A stretch of DNA of 64,000 bases. Origin: Ciona savignyi. Its lineage: Eukaryota; Chordata; Ascidiacea; Phlebobranchia; Cionidae. The stretch lies in NCBI GenBank assembly GCA_000149265.1, contig CH003264.1:1226761-1290760 (forward strand), given 5' to 3'. The stretch's first letter is position 1. Each line of letters starts with the position of its first letter. Below are positions 1 through 36,098 of this stretch, in pieces. The notes under the pieces are model-generated. The model searched no databases and was not told the origin of the DNA. It saw only the letters and a program-made list of their open reading frames with translations. The position numbers and the translations under genes are program-made.

Positions 1-184
1 ACGTTTCGGTATTTTATTATGTTTTTTAAACTGTTTTTACAAGTATTATTTTGTTGCCATTCAATGTAAAAAAGGATTGTGACATTTATATAGTAAAATT
101 TCAGGACATATTCGTTGATTATTTTTACATAAATGCAAGATTTGAACTTGAGTTATTTTCAAATGTTTACATTAGTGGGCTTAC

Positions 185-1874
185 TTCACTCAGTTCATGC
201 AGACGTTTATTTTCCTTCTTTAGCAGGTCTATCTCTCCTTCCAATGACTCGATTGTAAACATCGCTTCATTCCTGTCCTCCACACAAGTTGTCATTCTAC
301 TCTCCAAGTTTCTTACTCTGCGTATTATTTCACAACTGGTAAATTTGTTCCGGTTTGATAATTAGATATTTCAAATATTAATTTTAAATCTATATTTTCG
401 AAGATTTTAACAATTAAACAAAGCGTATCTGGTAAACAAGAAGTATTTTTTTCATATCAAGATTGTTCACAATATACTTGATGATACTTGTATTTAGTTA
501 AATGTACAGAAGTATATTTCACTGCAATTAATTGTAGTGTTTTATATAGTTAAAATATGCATGTGATTAATACAAAGTTATAATTGAAACTATGATTATT
601 AAATACTGATAGTATATAATATTTGTTACCAAAAGCATATAGATATAGTTTTGGGTACCAATTTCACTACTCGAAGTTTAAAGCCGAAACAATTTTAATA
701 ACTATAAACCATACTCATATGTTTTAATATATTAACAAGCACACTTTAACAATATGCCATAATGCACATTTGTTTACTGCCTAACTATGTAGTAACTGCC
801 TCTTTCCTAGTAATAAAAATAATTTTTACCTGTGATCAGTTTCATTTTCAATATCTTCTATTGTTTGGGCAAGCACTTCATTTTGCTCTGACAAATCAGT
901 GACATACGAACGCATAATACGTATCTTCATCTAGATAAAATCCTTGAATAAATTATCGCAAACACTTCATATGTGGGTAAAAAGCATCAAGTGGATAATA
1001 ATGCGATTTTCCATCCAATAATTCATGCCACACATTTACAAGTAGAGGACTACATAACTAACTAATAGCACTTGAACAATACCCGCTTATAGTTGAAGCA
1101 CTGCTTCACTTAACCACTTAACAGTTACACAATGAAATTATCCACTATAGTTTATTTTTTCAATTGCAAAAATAAGCAGAAATAGTTGAAATGAATAAAT
1201 AAATCTTTATAGGATGGTGTCGATGGCAAAAATACATTATTCCATGTAAACTATAATTTGGTAGGATGGTATGCAAGGTTGTGTTTATTCTGTGGGTAGG
1301 ACTGGGTACCGTATATGAAAGTCCTGAGAAGTCAAAATACTGTGAGACATCACACCCACTGAGTTGCTTACTTAAAGACCCATAAAGTCAATTGTTTTAA
1401 ACTAGCAATCCTCTGGTGGACAACTCATTACCACTGAGCAATCATCCCGATACAAAAATACAGCAATACGTTTACAATACAAACATATTTTACTACATAA
1501 AATTTTATACATTGGAAATTAACTTATATATAAATACATACCGTACTTGAACTATACATATTTTACCCATCAGTGCCTACAATGTTATATATAAACATAA
1601 TATATACTTTATATAAACATAAAATTTAACGCCATATGATCTACTAAAAAATTGTTACTTAGAGATGTAGGATCAATCATACAACAACCTCTGGTACTGT
1701 TAAGTTAACATTTAGAGGATGCTAATAGGAAATAACAAAAACCTTTAAGACATCTTCAGAATCAGCCACATCAGTGTTCTCCAATCTGCTTAATTTCTCG
1801 GTGTACAATCCTCGGAATTCTTGCATCAGTTGACGCATCTCCCATTTGCGCGAGTTCCGGTGGTCCAAATTCAT
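185..1874 (-). CDS. Coiled-coil protein, 5' part only (gene runs off the left edge)
   Basis: Three phase-matched exons are visible: 1743-1874 (ATG at 1872-1874, 44 codons), 830-930 and 185-335. Junction phases are 0, 2 and 0, and the splice sites are GT/AG (acceptors at the right edge of 930 and 335; donors below 1743, 830 and 185). The roughly 128 visible residues are charged and heptad-rich, for example LEGEIDLLKKENKRLHELSE at the end of exon 3 and LSEQNEVLAQTIEDIENE in exon 2. This predicts a long alpha-helical coiled coil with no membrane segment or signal peptide. I do not recognise the family. The 3' end is outside the window. The exon 1 donor (AAG|GTTTTT) is weak, but the phase and reading frame carry through. 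The gene lies about 1.5 kb downstream of the FLVCR-like stop codon, in the same direction. Confidence 0.68.
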
Positions 1875-3290
1875 TGTCAATTAGTATAAACAATATTACT
1901 GTTATTTTAACAGAATTCTTGTACTATGGTTAAGGTACCGTGTCAGTAATTGCCATATCTGCTTTTTTAGGGATGTGGGTAATAATGATAATAAGTCTTT
2001 AAATCACACAAGGAAAACTATACATACTTATCATACCAAGAACATTGTATACTGGCATTACTTTACTAGCCAACTGTACAATGTAGGAACTAGGCAAACA
2101 AAATTGTTTAATATCACAAATTAATTAAGGATTCCTATGATAGCGCAATATAATTTGACTAAATGAAAATTCTGGCATTTGTATAGAAGTCTTACCCAAA
2201 TATGAAATGGACATGTGCCAACTGCTTAATGGTGGTAATTATAACACAAATTGTGGTTCCACGGGTCCTTCTAATTGGCGTACTAGGCCTATTCAATATC
2301 AAAAGTGTACCTGATTTTGATCTTATGTGTACAAAGAAGTAGGCAACTCAAAAAAATCAGCTTATAATATTAAAAACACGAAAAGTGATATATCTATTTA
2401 AAAAATCTATCTGCCTCTAGTTCATATAGGTACTGTTTAAGGGAAATAAAGGTACAATATTGTAGTACCTCTACACTTTGCGTAGAATTTTGCTCGAATA
2501 ATAAGACTGCAAAGTGTCATTACAACTTTTAATCTTCTTGTTAACGTGCAGAAGTTACAAACCTCACTTGCGTTACGTTACGTCAAAATTATAACCAGTT
2601 TTTTAGTTTTTTTAAGTATATTTAGAATTGTAAAACAGCTGCATTTAAGCAGTTCAATGCTGAGTCGTCTTTAAAAATGAGCCTGGCAAATATTTAACAA
2701 CGTACGGTACAGCCAACACGTTTTTGGTGCTTAGTTAAAAATCCCGCTATTGTTTTTATTCATACTTACTCAAGCGTGAAACATCACATCAATGCTCATA
2801 GAAATCTGCATATATGCAAGATCGCCTAAACAAATCTCAATTTTGTTCTATATCTTAGTTAATCCAAATTAAATTTTCATGTGTTTAGACCGATTCCGAT
2901 TTGTCTAAATTAAAAAATGGAAGAACACACGAATAGTATAGGATAGAATATGGTATTTATGTTTATCCCCGTAAACGGGAAAACCAAGAAGCGCGTTCTC
3001 ACGCGATCAATCGTCAATTAACCTCCCCCCACCTTCGGGTAAGCGGAGCTATTGTAGTCTGCTGTATATGATTCACACGTTCCTTCAATTTATCGGTCGT
3101 AAGCTACGAACGTGTGGGTTTCTACCCCGTAACCGATCGACGGTCTTAACACTACGTTCTTTCCAGCACAACTGCCTCGAATGACATTACCCTCGCCCAG
3201 GCCTACACTACGGATCCAATAATTTGAGTTCAATCTTTATATAAAGTAGCATTGGTTTAATCGTTTGTATATGGTAATTGTAGTAAGTTG
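1875..3290. other. Intergenic gap between coiled-coil gene and FLVCR-like gene
   Basis: This AT-rich stretch shows no exon that I can support. It includes a minus-oriented SINE at about 2937-3150 and lies upstream of the coiled-coil ATG, so the promoter of that gene should be here. I could not pick out core promoter elements. Confidence 0.5.
2937..3150 (-). repeat. SINE copy, minus orientation
   Basis: The reversed family signature is present: a GGATAG-type tail, then GTTTATCCCCGTAAACGGG, then segments matching 'cggta...agct' parts of the plus-strand copy at 54640-54934. The tRNA-like head is degraded. Confidence 0.6.
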
Positions 3291-3296
3291 TTTATT
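3291..3296 (-). terminator. Poly(A) signal AATAAA for the FLVCR-like gene
   Basis: TTTATT on the plus strand reads AATAAA on the minus strand. It lies about 77 bases past the stop codon at 3373-3375, a normal distance for a compact 3' UTR. Confidence 0.55.
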
Positions 3297-3372
3297 GATA
3301 AAACACCGATGTAATCGCCTTATTTTCACAAAAGGTTTAATTAATGTCCCATTTTTTCTGCTGCAGTTCGTT

Positions 3373-6300
3373 TCATTTCGCCGTGGACTGTGCCTGAAAC
3401 CAACAAAACGTTTACACCGATTTATCAAACTGCTTACCTGCAATTGATTCAACTTACATATCAATACATACCCAACAAAAAGAACTAAAGTGAAGTAGAT
3501 ATTCGATCCAAGCACAGACATATGTTTCATTATTTGGCGCATTATTGCAATGTGAATCATGCTGAATGCCTTAAAAATAAGGAAAATTTGGATCACGTTG
3601 CAAAAAAAACATCAGCACATTTTTTTGAGGGATCTTACCATTTGCGCAGTCATAATGACGCTTGTACTGTAACTTTCCGATATGGGGTAAGTCAACTCCG
3701 CAGCAATCTGACTCCCTGTGTTGCCGAAAGATGATAAGAAATACCTGAAATGCAAAGATAATACTCTTTTTAGACCATATTAATTCGAGTTTAGAAATGT
3801 TTTCGCCTCTTTTTAAAAGATTTTTGTAAAACAACAACAGTTAGGTGCTTTTATTAAGGACACAACCAACTGGCAATCGACTGGTTTTGTATCGTTTCCT
3901 TTTGGTTGATGGTCTGTCGCGAGAGCTTTCCGGACAACAAGAATATAAGATAGCGCTCGCTGTATGGTAGTATTTAGCGGAACGTGTATGGGAAACAAAT
4001 GTTTACGTAAAAATATAAGGTCGTGTTGCTGAATTGTTAACGCGCACGATACACATACCAAAGTATATAAAAAATGGTCTTAGCAAAGATCACATCATGG
4101 GTTCTAACTGAACCCGACACACACAAAAAGAAAAACAAGTTTTTTATAAAGCAAGCCGACGTGGCAGCAAGATCATATTGAGCATGGGTAAGAATGGACG
4201 AAAGAATTATTCAATTAGAGTGAGTGGACGGATAAAACATTTAACTGAGTAATGCAGCAGTTAATAATCGAAAAAATAGCAATAAGTTATTAGCATTATT
4301 ATGATACAATCTTGACTGTTTGTTAACTACACAACCGACTATCTAGCGACCAGTTTCGCATCTGCAACCTTTCGATTGAAGGCGCACTTAACCGTTAGAT
4401 CAACCGGTCGGACTTGAGCAAATGCTTTTGATTCTCTATTTTAAATATGATGATTGAACTTGCACATTACAAGTGGTCCAACTGAAAGGTAAATAAAACG
4501 ACTACGTGGTTGCCCATCATCGCCATTTCTTCGTAGTTCGCCACACATTCGTGGTATTTTATAGTTTCGTTAAATATAAGGAATTCTGCACGAATTACGA
4601 AATCTCTTCTAATGCCAGCATTATTTACTAGATGAGTGATTCGTAAGTAGGAAGTTTTAATTAATTATATGCCCAATGCCGATTTAAAATCACGATTACA
4701 AAAAAATACGGTCCAACAAAAGTTATACCCTGCGAACTTACCCTAAAAAGGCTGATGTTGTCCAAAGTGACCAAGTGTTACTGCTGTTAATAGACAATGT
4801 AAAGAGAATCGCTGAAACCACGCACATAAAGTTTTCTATCTTGATCAGCAATCTGCAATGCCCAAAGGTACATTGGTATTGACGTAAGATATTATACCAT
4901 ATAACACAAGTAATTTTTTTATGAAAGTAAAATATCTTAACATACAAAACTATCATAGCACTTTTGTTATGGCAGTAAAGTATCACAGTTTTCTTTATCA
5001 CACGATATTTATGTCCTGCTGGTTAATTACGCAAAGCGAATCGAAGCGCATGGCCAAAGCTGGCGGGATCAAAACAAGCCGCCAATCAATGGGCGGTGCT
5101 AAGTTGCCTTAACTATGCGGTTTAGTTAGTAAATCAAAAACGTGGAAACATCTCCTTTATTTTTAACACACTGCAATAGCTCCAGTAACCCAGCGGTTAA
5201 TTTGTGATTTGTCGATTGCCCGAGTTATAAACGAGCCCCGCATTTTTCATCCAGAAGATCAAAACGAGTTAATTTTTTTACTTACAAGAAAGCTTTGGTC
5301 CGATCCAAGATAAAACCAGATATCACCATTCCCACGGAGCCAATAAATATCATTGATGCCCCAATTTCTCCTGCAGTAGTGTCCGACACTTTCTAAAAGA
5401 TTTAGTTTTATCCAACAGTCCCATGATAGGACAGGTCATTCATGCTTATCACAGTGAATAAGAAAACACACTATAGGCGTTAACACACAGGAAGACAGAT
5501 CACATCGCCACCACTAACTCGCGCCCACCATCATATTTCTGTAATATCCCGTTTGAAACTAAAATCAGGGGATAAAAGGAGGAAAAGGGGACACAGCATA
5601 CTAAAACTATGAAAACTATGTTAGCCCTGCCTCAAATGCTTATTTTAACCCCAGAACTCAAGCTAGCTGTCAGCCTAGCACTTTACACTAACCTAAATGT
5701 AATAATCTTTATTCTAGGGTGCAATATCCCTCCTTTTCTACTTGGCTCTGTTTAGTCCCTTCCCTGACCGCGCTAAAATAACACTAAGTTAGCAACTTCA
5801 GAGAATAATTGTACATAACTAAAAAGAAAAATGATGAATTACTGTAATATATATTGTTTCCTAAACTATCAGAACCTACTCTAACCGGGTTTAATTTAAA
5901 ATCACCAACACTATGTATTCTTACCGGATGAGTTTTCAATATATCCGGACCAATGAACGTTGTTATTGCATTAAACGCAGCAGCATTTAAACCTGAAGAG
6001 TAAAACAAATGTTAATCCAAAGTCAGTATTTTAATGTGAGTAGTACATGATAGAATATTCATTACTCTTACCGTAGGAAAACGCCACCTTTATGAATTGG
6101 CAATCTTTTAGTAGAATTTTTAAAGCATTAATATACGTTATCTTATCTTCGTCATCAGAGATTAGAGCTTGCGATAAACTTGGCGGCAATGGAGGTTTTG
6201 CGGGAAATACTGAAATCATTTTGGGGGTTATGGGAGGGAGGGTGAATATAATCAACAATTTTTAAATTAGTATACGCTATGTGTACTTTGAGACATCATA

Positions 6301-8391
6301 CTCTACTGGGTTGGTGTTTCGCCTTTCAGCTTAAAGGTCGTTGGAATAAATCAAGTTAGTCGGCTGTGACATTATGCAAAAGAGAGACACTTAGTGGACT
6401 TTTCCTTAATCTCGTGGCTTTAATGGGTTAAACTGTAACATACCTAAAGGCCCAAAAAGGACAGTACACAAAAAGGACAATATGTCCCAATAAAGGACAA
6501 TACACAACTTTTCTTTACAAGTTATCAAACGGTAACCCTGGATAAATCCATTAACGTATTTTATTCACCATCCAAGCTAGAAATGACGTACTTATCCATT
6601 ATTTTATTCATAAACTTAAACGACTTACGTGATACAGAAAGCAGGGCAAGAATTGCAGAATATATAGTTAAGAAAGAAAACATTATGAATAGTCTGTGCT
6701 TCAAAAAATTCATATCGGTGGACGGTGGTACGATAACTGGCGACACCATAAGGGCCATTCCGTTACCCAACTGCAAATAAAACATAAAAGTGGTTAAGAG
6801 TAGTGTTCATTCCAGATTACCAAATAATAAATCACAGTTATCTGGTAGTTACGATTACGGCAACGCGTAATGTAATAATCTATTTTGTGGCGACTAAACT
6901 TAATTGTATTGGTAACGTTATGTTTAATTTATACAGTACCCTTAGCTAGGCTAGCCGTGTGAATGAAATGAGTTAATAATTATAATTTATTTTTTAAAGT
7001 GTCTGGATTTGTTTATTCATTTTTGTCCAAGCAAATGATGGCAAACCAAGCAAATCACGGAAAGGGAACAGGAAAAGACATTATACAATTCGATATCTTT
7101 ATCGGTGATGTTTACCATTCTGCCAAATGGCGGCCTATTACAACGACCCCAGTGTTATCATTATCTACAGTCGAGACGAAAGTCATTCAACGAATTGCTA
7201 GAAATTGTCCGTCTCGTGAACATAACAGTACGGTCGTGTGGCCAAACGTTTAACGCGACCTATACATATAATGCAACACAAACAGTATCAGCTACTAGAG
7301 TCTCCCATAGGTTTGAAACTAAGCCCAGTAAAAAAGTGCGCACTACCTCGGCAATGCAACAAACCTGATAGCAAAAGAGCAAGACGCCACTGGCTGTTGC
7401 AGCTCGCTCAGGTTCAAACCATGTTACTGAAAACCAAACAGGACTGGACATTAGAAACACCTGAAATGTAAAATTTGTCGTGTAACTTGTATTGGGATAG
7501 TTTGATGTCACCAAACCTGTGCGACCCCGTTCAACATCTGCCCAAGCGCTGCGACCCAGAGTAGATATCTCCGGAACGTTGCGACAAAGCAAAGTGATTC
7601 TCCAGTTAACATGGTGACTGGGAAAACACAGGCGAGATAACTTATACACTCATACGGAAAATACATAGAAACAAAGACCCCCGGCCATTGTCAACCTGTA
7701 GCAGCGACGACTGTCCAACGCAACCCGATTCTTTTCATCAACCACATTGCAGGAACGGAAAGAACGACAAACGCGATGTAATAGAGTTGAGTCAGCAAAT
7801 CAAATACAGTAGCAGACACCTATTTTAAGGTAATTGGATTGTAAAATTCGATTAATGTTGGGTGGATAGCAGAATTACTTTGTAATATGTTCTTATGCTT
7901 GTTTGCAATCCTGAGTATTGGATGTTTTGAAACCCGTTCAACGTAAAAGCACATGCCAGCAGTAGCAACAGTCCCCAACGTCGCTTGTACAATTTAGTTT
8001 GCAAAGGTTCAGCAAATACCGGGTCTCGTCTAACAAAATGTAACTGAAGTTTTAATGCATCAGGTTATATCCGAACTATGTTAAAAAACGGATAAAAAAC
8101 TAAAAGGAGGGAAAGAGGAAAACTGTAAACTGAAATTAAAATTATGGCATTAGAGTGAGTGTTTAAGTTGCGGTTGCAGTTGGGAATAGTTCTGAGATTA
8201 AGCTTATTGTTTAGGGCAGAGTGTTGACCTAATAAAACGCCTCTAAAACAAGGGTCTTTTCTAATGAAGTGTTATTTTACCTATTTACTTGTCATTGTCA
8301 CTTACTGATATTCGAATTCTTCTGGGGGTAAAAGCAAATCTATCTCATTAATCTCTTCATCGCTTATATTCCGAAGTTTCTCGTCCGGCAT
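3373..8391 (-). CDS. FLVCR: FLVCR-family (SLC49) multi-pass transporter, 13 exons, complete
   Basis: Exons: 8306-8391 (ATG 8389-8391), 7879-8029, 7696-7819, 7517-7617, 7365-7460, 6629-6770, 6072-6209, 5925-5992, 5286-5392, 4742-4852, 3639-3744, 3438-3569, 3373-3393. All junctions are GT/AG and in phase; the total is 1383 nt, or 460 residues. Landmarks in order match vertebrate FLVCR1/2: YKRRWGLLLLLACAF before TM1; GLRW after TM2; LGQMLNGVAQVFL; TWFEPERAATASG; QLGNGMALMVSPVIVP; a KPPLPPS loop; GEIGASMIFIGSVGMVISGF followed by LDRTK; AAELTYPISESYSTS. The N-terminus is acidic and cytosolic, with no signal peptide. The family are 12-TM major-facilitator proteins that move choline/ethanolamine (FLVCR1 was first reported as a haem exporter); substrate here is inferred. 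At 460 residues it is shorter than human FLVCR1/2, mainly at both tails. Introns are tiny (56-78 bp between exons 2 and 5). The last coding exon is only seven codons. Confidence 0.9.
4019..4115 (+). repeat. tRNA-Ser/Leu-like SINE unit in FLVCR-like intron
   Basis: This is a diverged copy of the unit at 62227-62320. It starts GGTCGTGTTGCTGAATTGTT, has the ATACACATACC spacer, and ends in GGGTTCTAACTGAACC where the B box would be. It lies in the intron between exons 10 and 11 of the FLVCR-like gene. Confidence 0.5.
4342..4412 (-). repeat. tRNA-like SINE head, minus orientation
   Basis: The reverse complement contains GTTGATCTAACGGTTAAGTG (A-box region), a short hairpin with CCTTC/GAAAGG, and GCAGATGCGAAACTGG (B-box region). 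It is closely related to the head of the SINE at 54640. The cloverleaf is imperfect, so a working tRNA gene is unlikely. Confidence 0.5.
5160..5250 (+). repeat. SINE body fragment
   Basis: The stretch CTGCAATAGCTCCAGTAACC followed by a GATTGCCCGAGTTAT-like segment matches the body of the SINE at 54640-54934. Neither a tRNA-like head nor a tail is left. It lies in an intron of the FLVCR-like gene. Confidence 0.5.
7230..7325 (+). repeat. tRNA-Ser/Leu-like SINE unit next to an FLVCR-like exon
   Basis: It begins ACGGTCGTGTGGCCAAACG, has the CTATACATATA spacer and ends GGTTTGAAACT. It lies in the intron only about 40 bp from exon 7365-7460, on the opposite strand to the gene. Confidence 0.55.
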
Positions 8392-8795
8392 ATTTTGATA
8401 TTCAACAAACGATTTGACTTTACGCCATAAAGCTTATTAGAATTAAACCAGTTTATCCTAACCTCAACCACTGTTAGTCCATATGTTATATAAATATCAA
8501 ACCGATTATTTAAAGAAATAGTATAGCCTAACTGCAGCTGCGCTTAGCTTATAGGTTTTCCAGTAAGTTTTCTACTAGTGCATCATATTAAACACTAATG
8601 AGTAGGAATGCACTATAATATAAGGGAGAGGAAGTTGTTGGAATGTCCGGCTGTGCATGGGCAATAGAAGCAAAGCAATAACTACTGTCGGTTGTTTTGA
8701 TGTACTATTTCATACAAGGACGAACATAAGATACGATAACGACTGATTAAACCTGTTAATCCACTGAAATTACAAAAGTTTTGACATTCGTTACG

Positions 8796-8801
8796 TTTAT
8801 T
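8796..8801 (-). terminator. Poly(A) signal AATAAA for the delphilin gene
   Basis: AATAAA on the minus strand lies about 95 bases past the delphilin stop codon (8896-8898). The FLVCR-like start codon is only about 400 bases further on. Confidence 0.5.
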
Positions 8802-8895
8802 GAAACGAAACAGCACTATTAAGACTCGGTGCAAACACGAATAAATGAAAATAATCGTTCGGGCGAACCGGTCTTGTCCGGTTTGTGTTCGATTG

Positions 8896-32230
<23,335 letters not shown>

Positions 32231-33003
32231 TTCCAATAATCAATGTAATTTCAGGTAATCTCGTGGAGCCGCAACTTTATTTACCCCTGATTGCTTCAGT
32301 AAATCAAAGTTGTATTTTATTGACGAGGAAATGTTAACAACCTGAACTTATTTCTTCTTCCCTGAAATGCATACATGACTGCGGGTTACAATAAATTATA
32401 TCAACAGAAGGATTGTTTGGGCAATTAAAAGACAACAGTGTGCTGGTAAATGCCATTTTTAACTCATATACTAATTCTGACTTTCCTAAACAAGGTCCAA
32501 ATCGGGTTAGTGTATTAAGTTACTCGTAAAGCTGTCACCTCGACTTTATTGCACTTATTTAACGAATTCCATCCATGTCAAATACTAGACAATGAGAATT
32601 AAACACGTGTAGTGTTCCACGATTGTAATTTCGCATTTCACACACACGTTATCGCCTGTAAGCGCTCTTCTGACCATTTTCCCTGCAACATGTTGTTCTT
32701 CAACTTTGTCTGAAGATGTGTACGTTTAACGCGAGAAACAGAACAAGCTGTTCCATCACCATTGTCCCAAGCGTGGTGTGCAAGCAGCAAGTGATCTTAG
32801 ATCGATAAGCTTATGAAAAATGCATAACTTGATCGACTGATGCACCTTCCTATGCATATTTCAATGAGGACCGCACACAATTTCGCATATCATCGTAAAC
32901 CGCGCTATTAATTATGCAGAGCATTGCAATAACAGCACAGAATAATATGTATAGAGCGTTGCACTACCGGCATTGCATAATATATATTTGATTATAGATG
33001 GCG

Positions 33004-33231
33004 TATAACCAATTAAGACCTCTATGAACGGGCGGATGTGACGAGTGGTACCCTCCATGAGTCATTGTTTTTAAACGAGTGTTTTGCTGAGTAACAATGG
33101 TGGTGATTCCCCAATGTTTGTTTGGCTGAAAGCAGCATGTGCTAGGCTGCGCGCCGGTGTTCTCGTTTAGCTGTAAAGTTTTGTAATCGTGGAGCAGTGC
33201 TTTGTGCAATAAAGGTGTTGAATGTGCATCT
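33004..33231 (+). repeat. Dispersed repeat of about 230 bp, copy A
   Basis: It shares long blocks with 49561-49791, including TATAACCAATTAAGACCTCT at the start, GCTGAGTAACAATGGTGGTG in the middle and GTGTTGAATGTGCATCT at the end, preceded by AATAAA. Both copies have the same orientation. The AATAAA just before the end resembles a solo LTR or a retroposed transcript end, but terminal TG/CA and target duplications are not clear. Confidence 0.75.
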
Positions 33232-35200
33232 GCTAGCTGTTTTGTTGGAAAAAAGTTGCCGATGTACGAAGGGGTATGGGCTCAAAATTTTTAAACAAAA
33301 TTTTGTAGGGTTTTGAGTTTAGGTTGCAGATCCAAGCTTCAATTTTAAACTGTGAAAAAATCTAAGACTTCCTATGTCAGGATTTTGAGTGACAGTCGTT
33401 TTTGTGAGGTCAGTTTGCATTGGAGAGATAGGGAAAATAATTAGTTGAACGCCTCCTATAACATTAACCGGGTCAGGGAACTTAAGAAATATTTTGATGA
33501 AACTAGAATAACAAAGACAACAAAGCCTTAAACTTGGTTTGGTTAAATAAGCTCATATACTCTCTCTATATACCCTGTATATAGTGATTAAATACTCCAC
33601 TTTGTATGCATGCCGTATTTAAAAATGCTTATACGTGTACGCTTTATTTAGATAAAAGTTTATAATAAGTAAGAAGTATGGCTTCCTATATCCCCTTTAC
33701 AGCTGCTTGTTATAGCAGCAAAGAGGTGTAATTGTGGGATGTCGTCTGCGCGCCATGCTCTACAGATGTTATAAAACGTCGGAAAAGGTGAAAATACATT
33801 GTACGTATACAACCACACTAACTCGCCGTAATTCGATTATTTTACAAATATTATATGTGGATTTATTGCAAGGAACGCTTACAGGCCATGTTCCAAAGAT
33901 AAATATTAGAAAACGTTGCATCCACCACAATATTTCAGATTGCTCTCGCGAGGTTTGGAGGATTAACCGACTTAATTCGCCGTCAGCGATTCTTAAATAT
34001 TTTCGCAGAATCAAACAAGAAGAAATTGAATTGTTTTTATCAACAAACGTTTCATAACATTCACTAAACAAGTAACCTCTGGGATTAAGTATTCGTGGGT
34101 CAAGTATAAGCAATTTGTAATATCGGATTATATTATTGTGTTTTTATTGGAAAATAATTTCTCGCTTGACATTTGACATTAATGATTTCTAAGCGATTTA
34201 CCGCTGTTACTGGAATGTATAAATTAGTTAAAGCAAGTTGTTTACTGCTGAAAAAATATTTCCAGAAACCAATGAGATGCTGTTGCATTTTTCCAAAATT
34301 ATCCTTTAAACGTGACTCACTTTTACGATCAACTAAAAATTGATCGTTTTAAACCACGCTCCCTCTCGCCAGTTATGGCAGAGCACAACCAGACTGTTTT
34401 GTTAGAATTGTTTAAGTTAATTGATTTGTCAATTCACCAAAGCGGACTCCAGGGACAAACGGTGATTACTTGCTTTGTTTCTATCTTTTCTGCAACCACA
34501 AATGAACTTTATCCTATTAGATCGAGGTAATTACTTTATTTCAGAGGCAATTGAAACATTGCTACACAGAGAGCGATTTAACTCAATTTTTATTGAGGTT
34601 TGCGTCATTTTAATGCGGTTGCTACATATCTTAAATGAATGTCGGATATCAGTGTAATTAAGTTTGCTTGCAATAGCTGCAGGACAGACTAGTTCACCCA
34701 TCCGCTGCTACTTAGTATGAATGAGGTAGTTATTTAGTAATTACTGGTTTGGCACGATGGTAATTACACACGGGCTAATTTTATGATATAAAGCAATTTT
34801 AAAACAAAACAAATTGAACGAAAAATATGATTAAAGCCGATAGAAAAAATGTAATATTCCCATCCACTTTACAAAATAAGTAAACAAATACAAAAACAGT
34901 ATTATTTAACCAGATGACACCGAAAAAACAAAGGATTGAGCAGGTGCAAACCTAAAAATAATTAAATATTAAGTGCAATTAAAAAACATCTAATTATGAA
35001 AAAATTATGGCCATTATTGTGAGGTAGATGCAGAAAAAAATAATTCTTGGGGTTGTTTTAAGGGGAAAACCAACACAGATTTTTTGTTAGATATGATAAG
35101 TATTATTTTCCTAAAACGTTAATATATAGGGTACGGGAAAGTTGAATTTACAGTCAACGTGAACACACATGGCCCGTACAGAAGTTAAAGTATGAACATG

Positions 35201-36098
35201 TTAACCCTTTCACCACGACGGAACTTTTGCCGTTTTTGGCACTTTTGAGTAAGGTTGCTCTTGACCTGTGTTTGCTGCGAATACTGTTGGACTTGGGGAA
35301 AAATAATCTATTACAAAGTTGTCCAGTATATAATTTTCTACAAATTAGTATTTTTATTTTTTTGATGACGTCGTAGAATTTGTAATGACGTCATAATCAA
35401 TACTTCATACTCTAATTACTCGTTACTGGTAGCTTATAGAAGATAGTAATGTATTACAAAGTTGTTCAAAATGGAATTTCCTACAAAGTTACGTCGTTTA
35501 TTTTTTGATGACGTCAACTAAGCGTGATGACGTCACACATGACTGACAAATATGGCATTTCATCACCAGAATCACTGTCGGCCTCGATCATGCTGGCTGC
35601 CTGATCGGCTGTAAACTACCGCGAAGTTGCCATATTTCTTCTGAGTATCATATAATAATTGAATAACAAACAAAACAAAGACGAAAAAATGAATAAATAT
35701 CAATAGTAATTAGCGAAAGTCATATTAACATATGTATACATATATTGTTGAAAGATCGAAAATGACTGGTAAAAGCAAAAACAAAGATGGCTACTGCTAG
35801 TTTTATTCTCACAGCAACTAGTGTAACAGTTTTAACTCCCCAGAACACAAAAAAGCGATTGTTTACCTAAAAGTTAAACTAGATACAAAAATTTTTAAGA
35901 AAAATGTTTGGAGCAATATTACTCAAAAAATTTAAATGTAAAGGTTATGTTTTTATGCGTTATTTCGAAAGATCTATTCAAATGCTTTCCAAAAATATAT
36001 AAACTAGAAAAATCCCCCAAGAAACGACTGAATTGTGCATTTTTTTTCGGGGACACTTCTAGGTTACAAATATGTAACCGTCGTGGTCTAAGGGTTAA
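35201..36098. mobile_element. piggyBac-like non-autonomous element (MITE) with TTAA ends
   Basis: Left end: TTAA then CCCTTTCACCACGACGG. Right end (reverse complement): TTAA then CCCTTAGACCACGACGG, matching at 15 of 17 positions. TTAA target duplication plus CCC-starting inverted ends are the hallmark of piggyBac-type transposition. The interior (about 890 bp) has no transposase-sized reading frame and contains several GATGACGTC-type motifs, so it would need a transposase supplied elsewhere. Confidence 0.75.

Noticed and set aside
7253..7471. Plus-strand open frames at 7105-7471
   Set aside because: They are antisense to FLVCR-like exon 7365-7460 and partly SINE sequence; the minus-strand reading matches the transporter family.
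33734..34113. Overlapping open frames on both strands near 33.7-34.1 kb
   Set aside because: They are short, with no domain, no splice context and equal length on both strands; chance frames.
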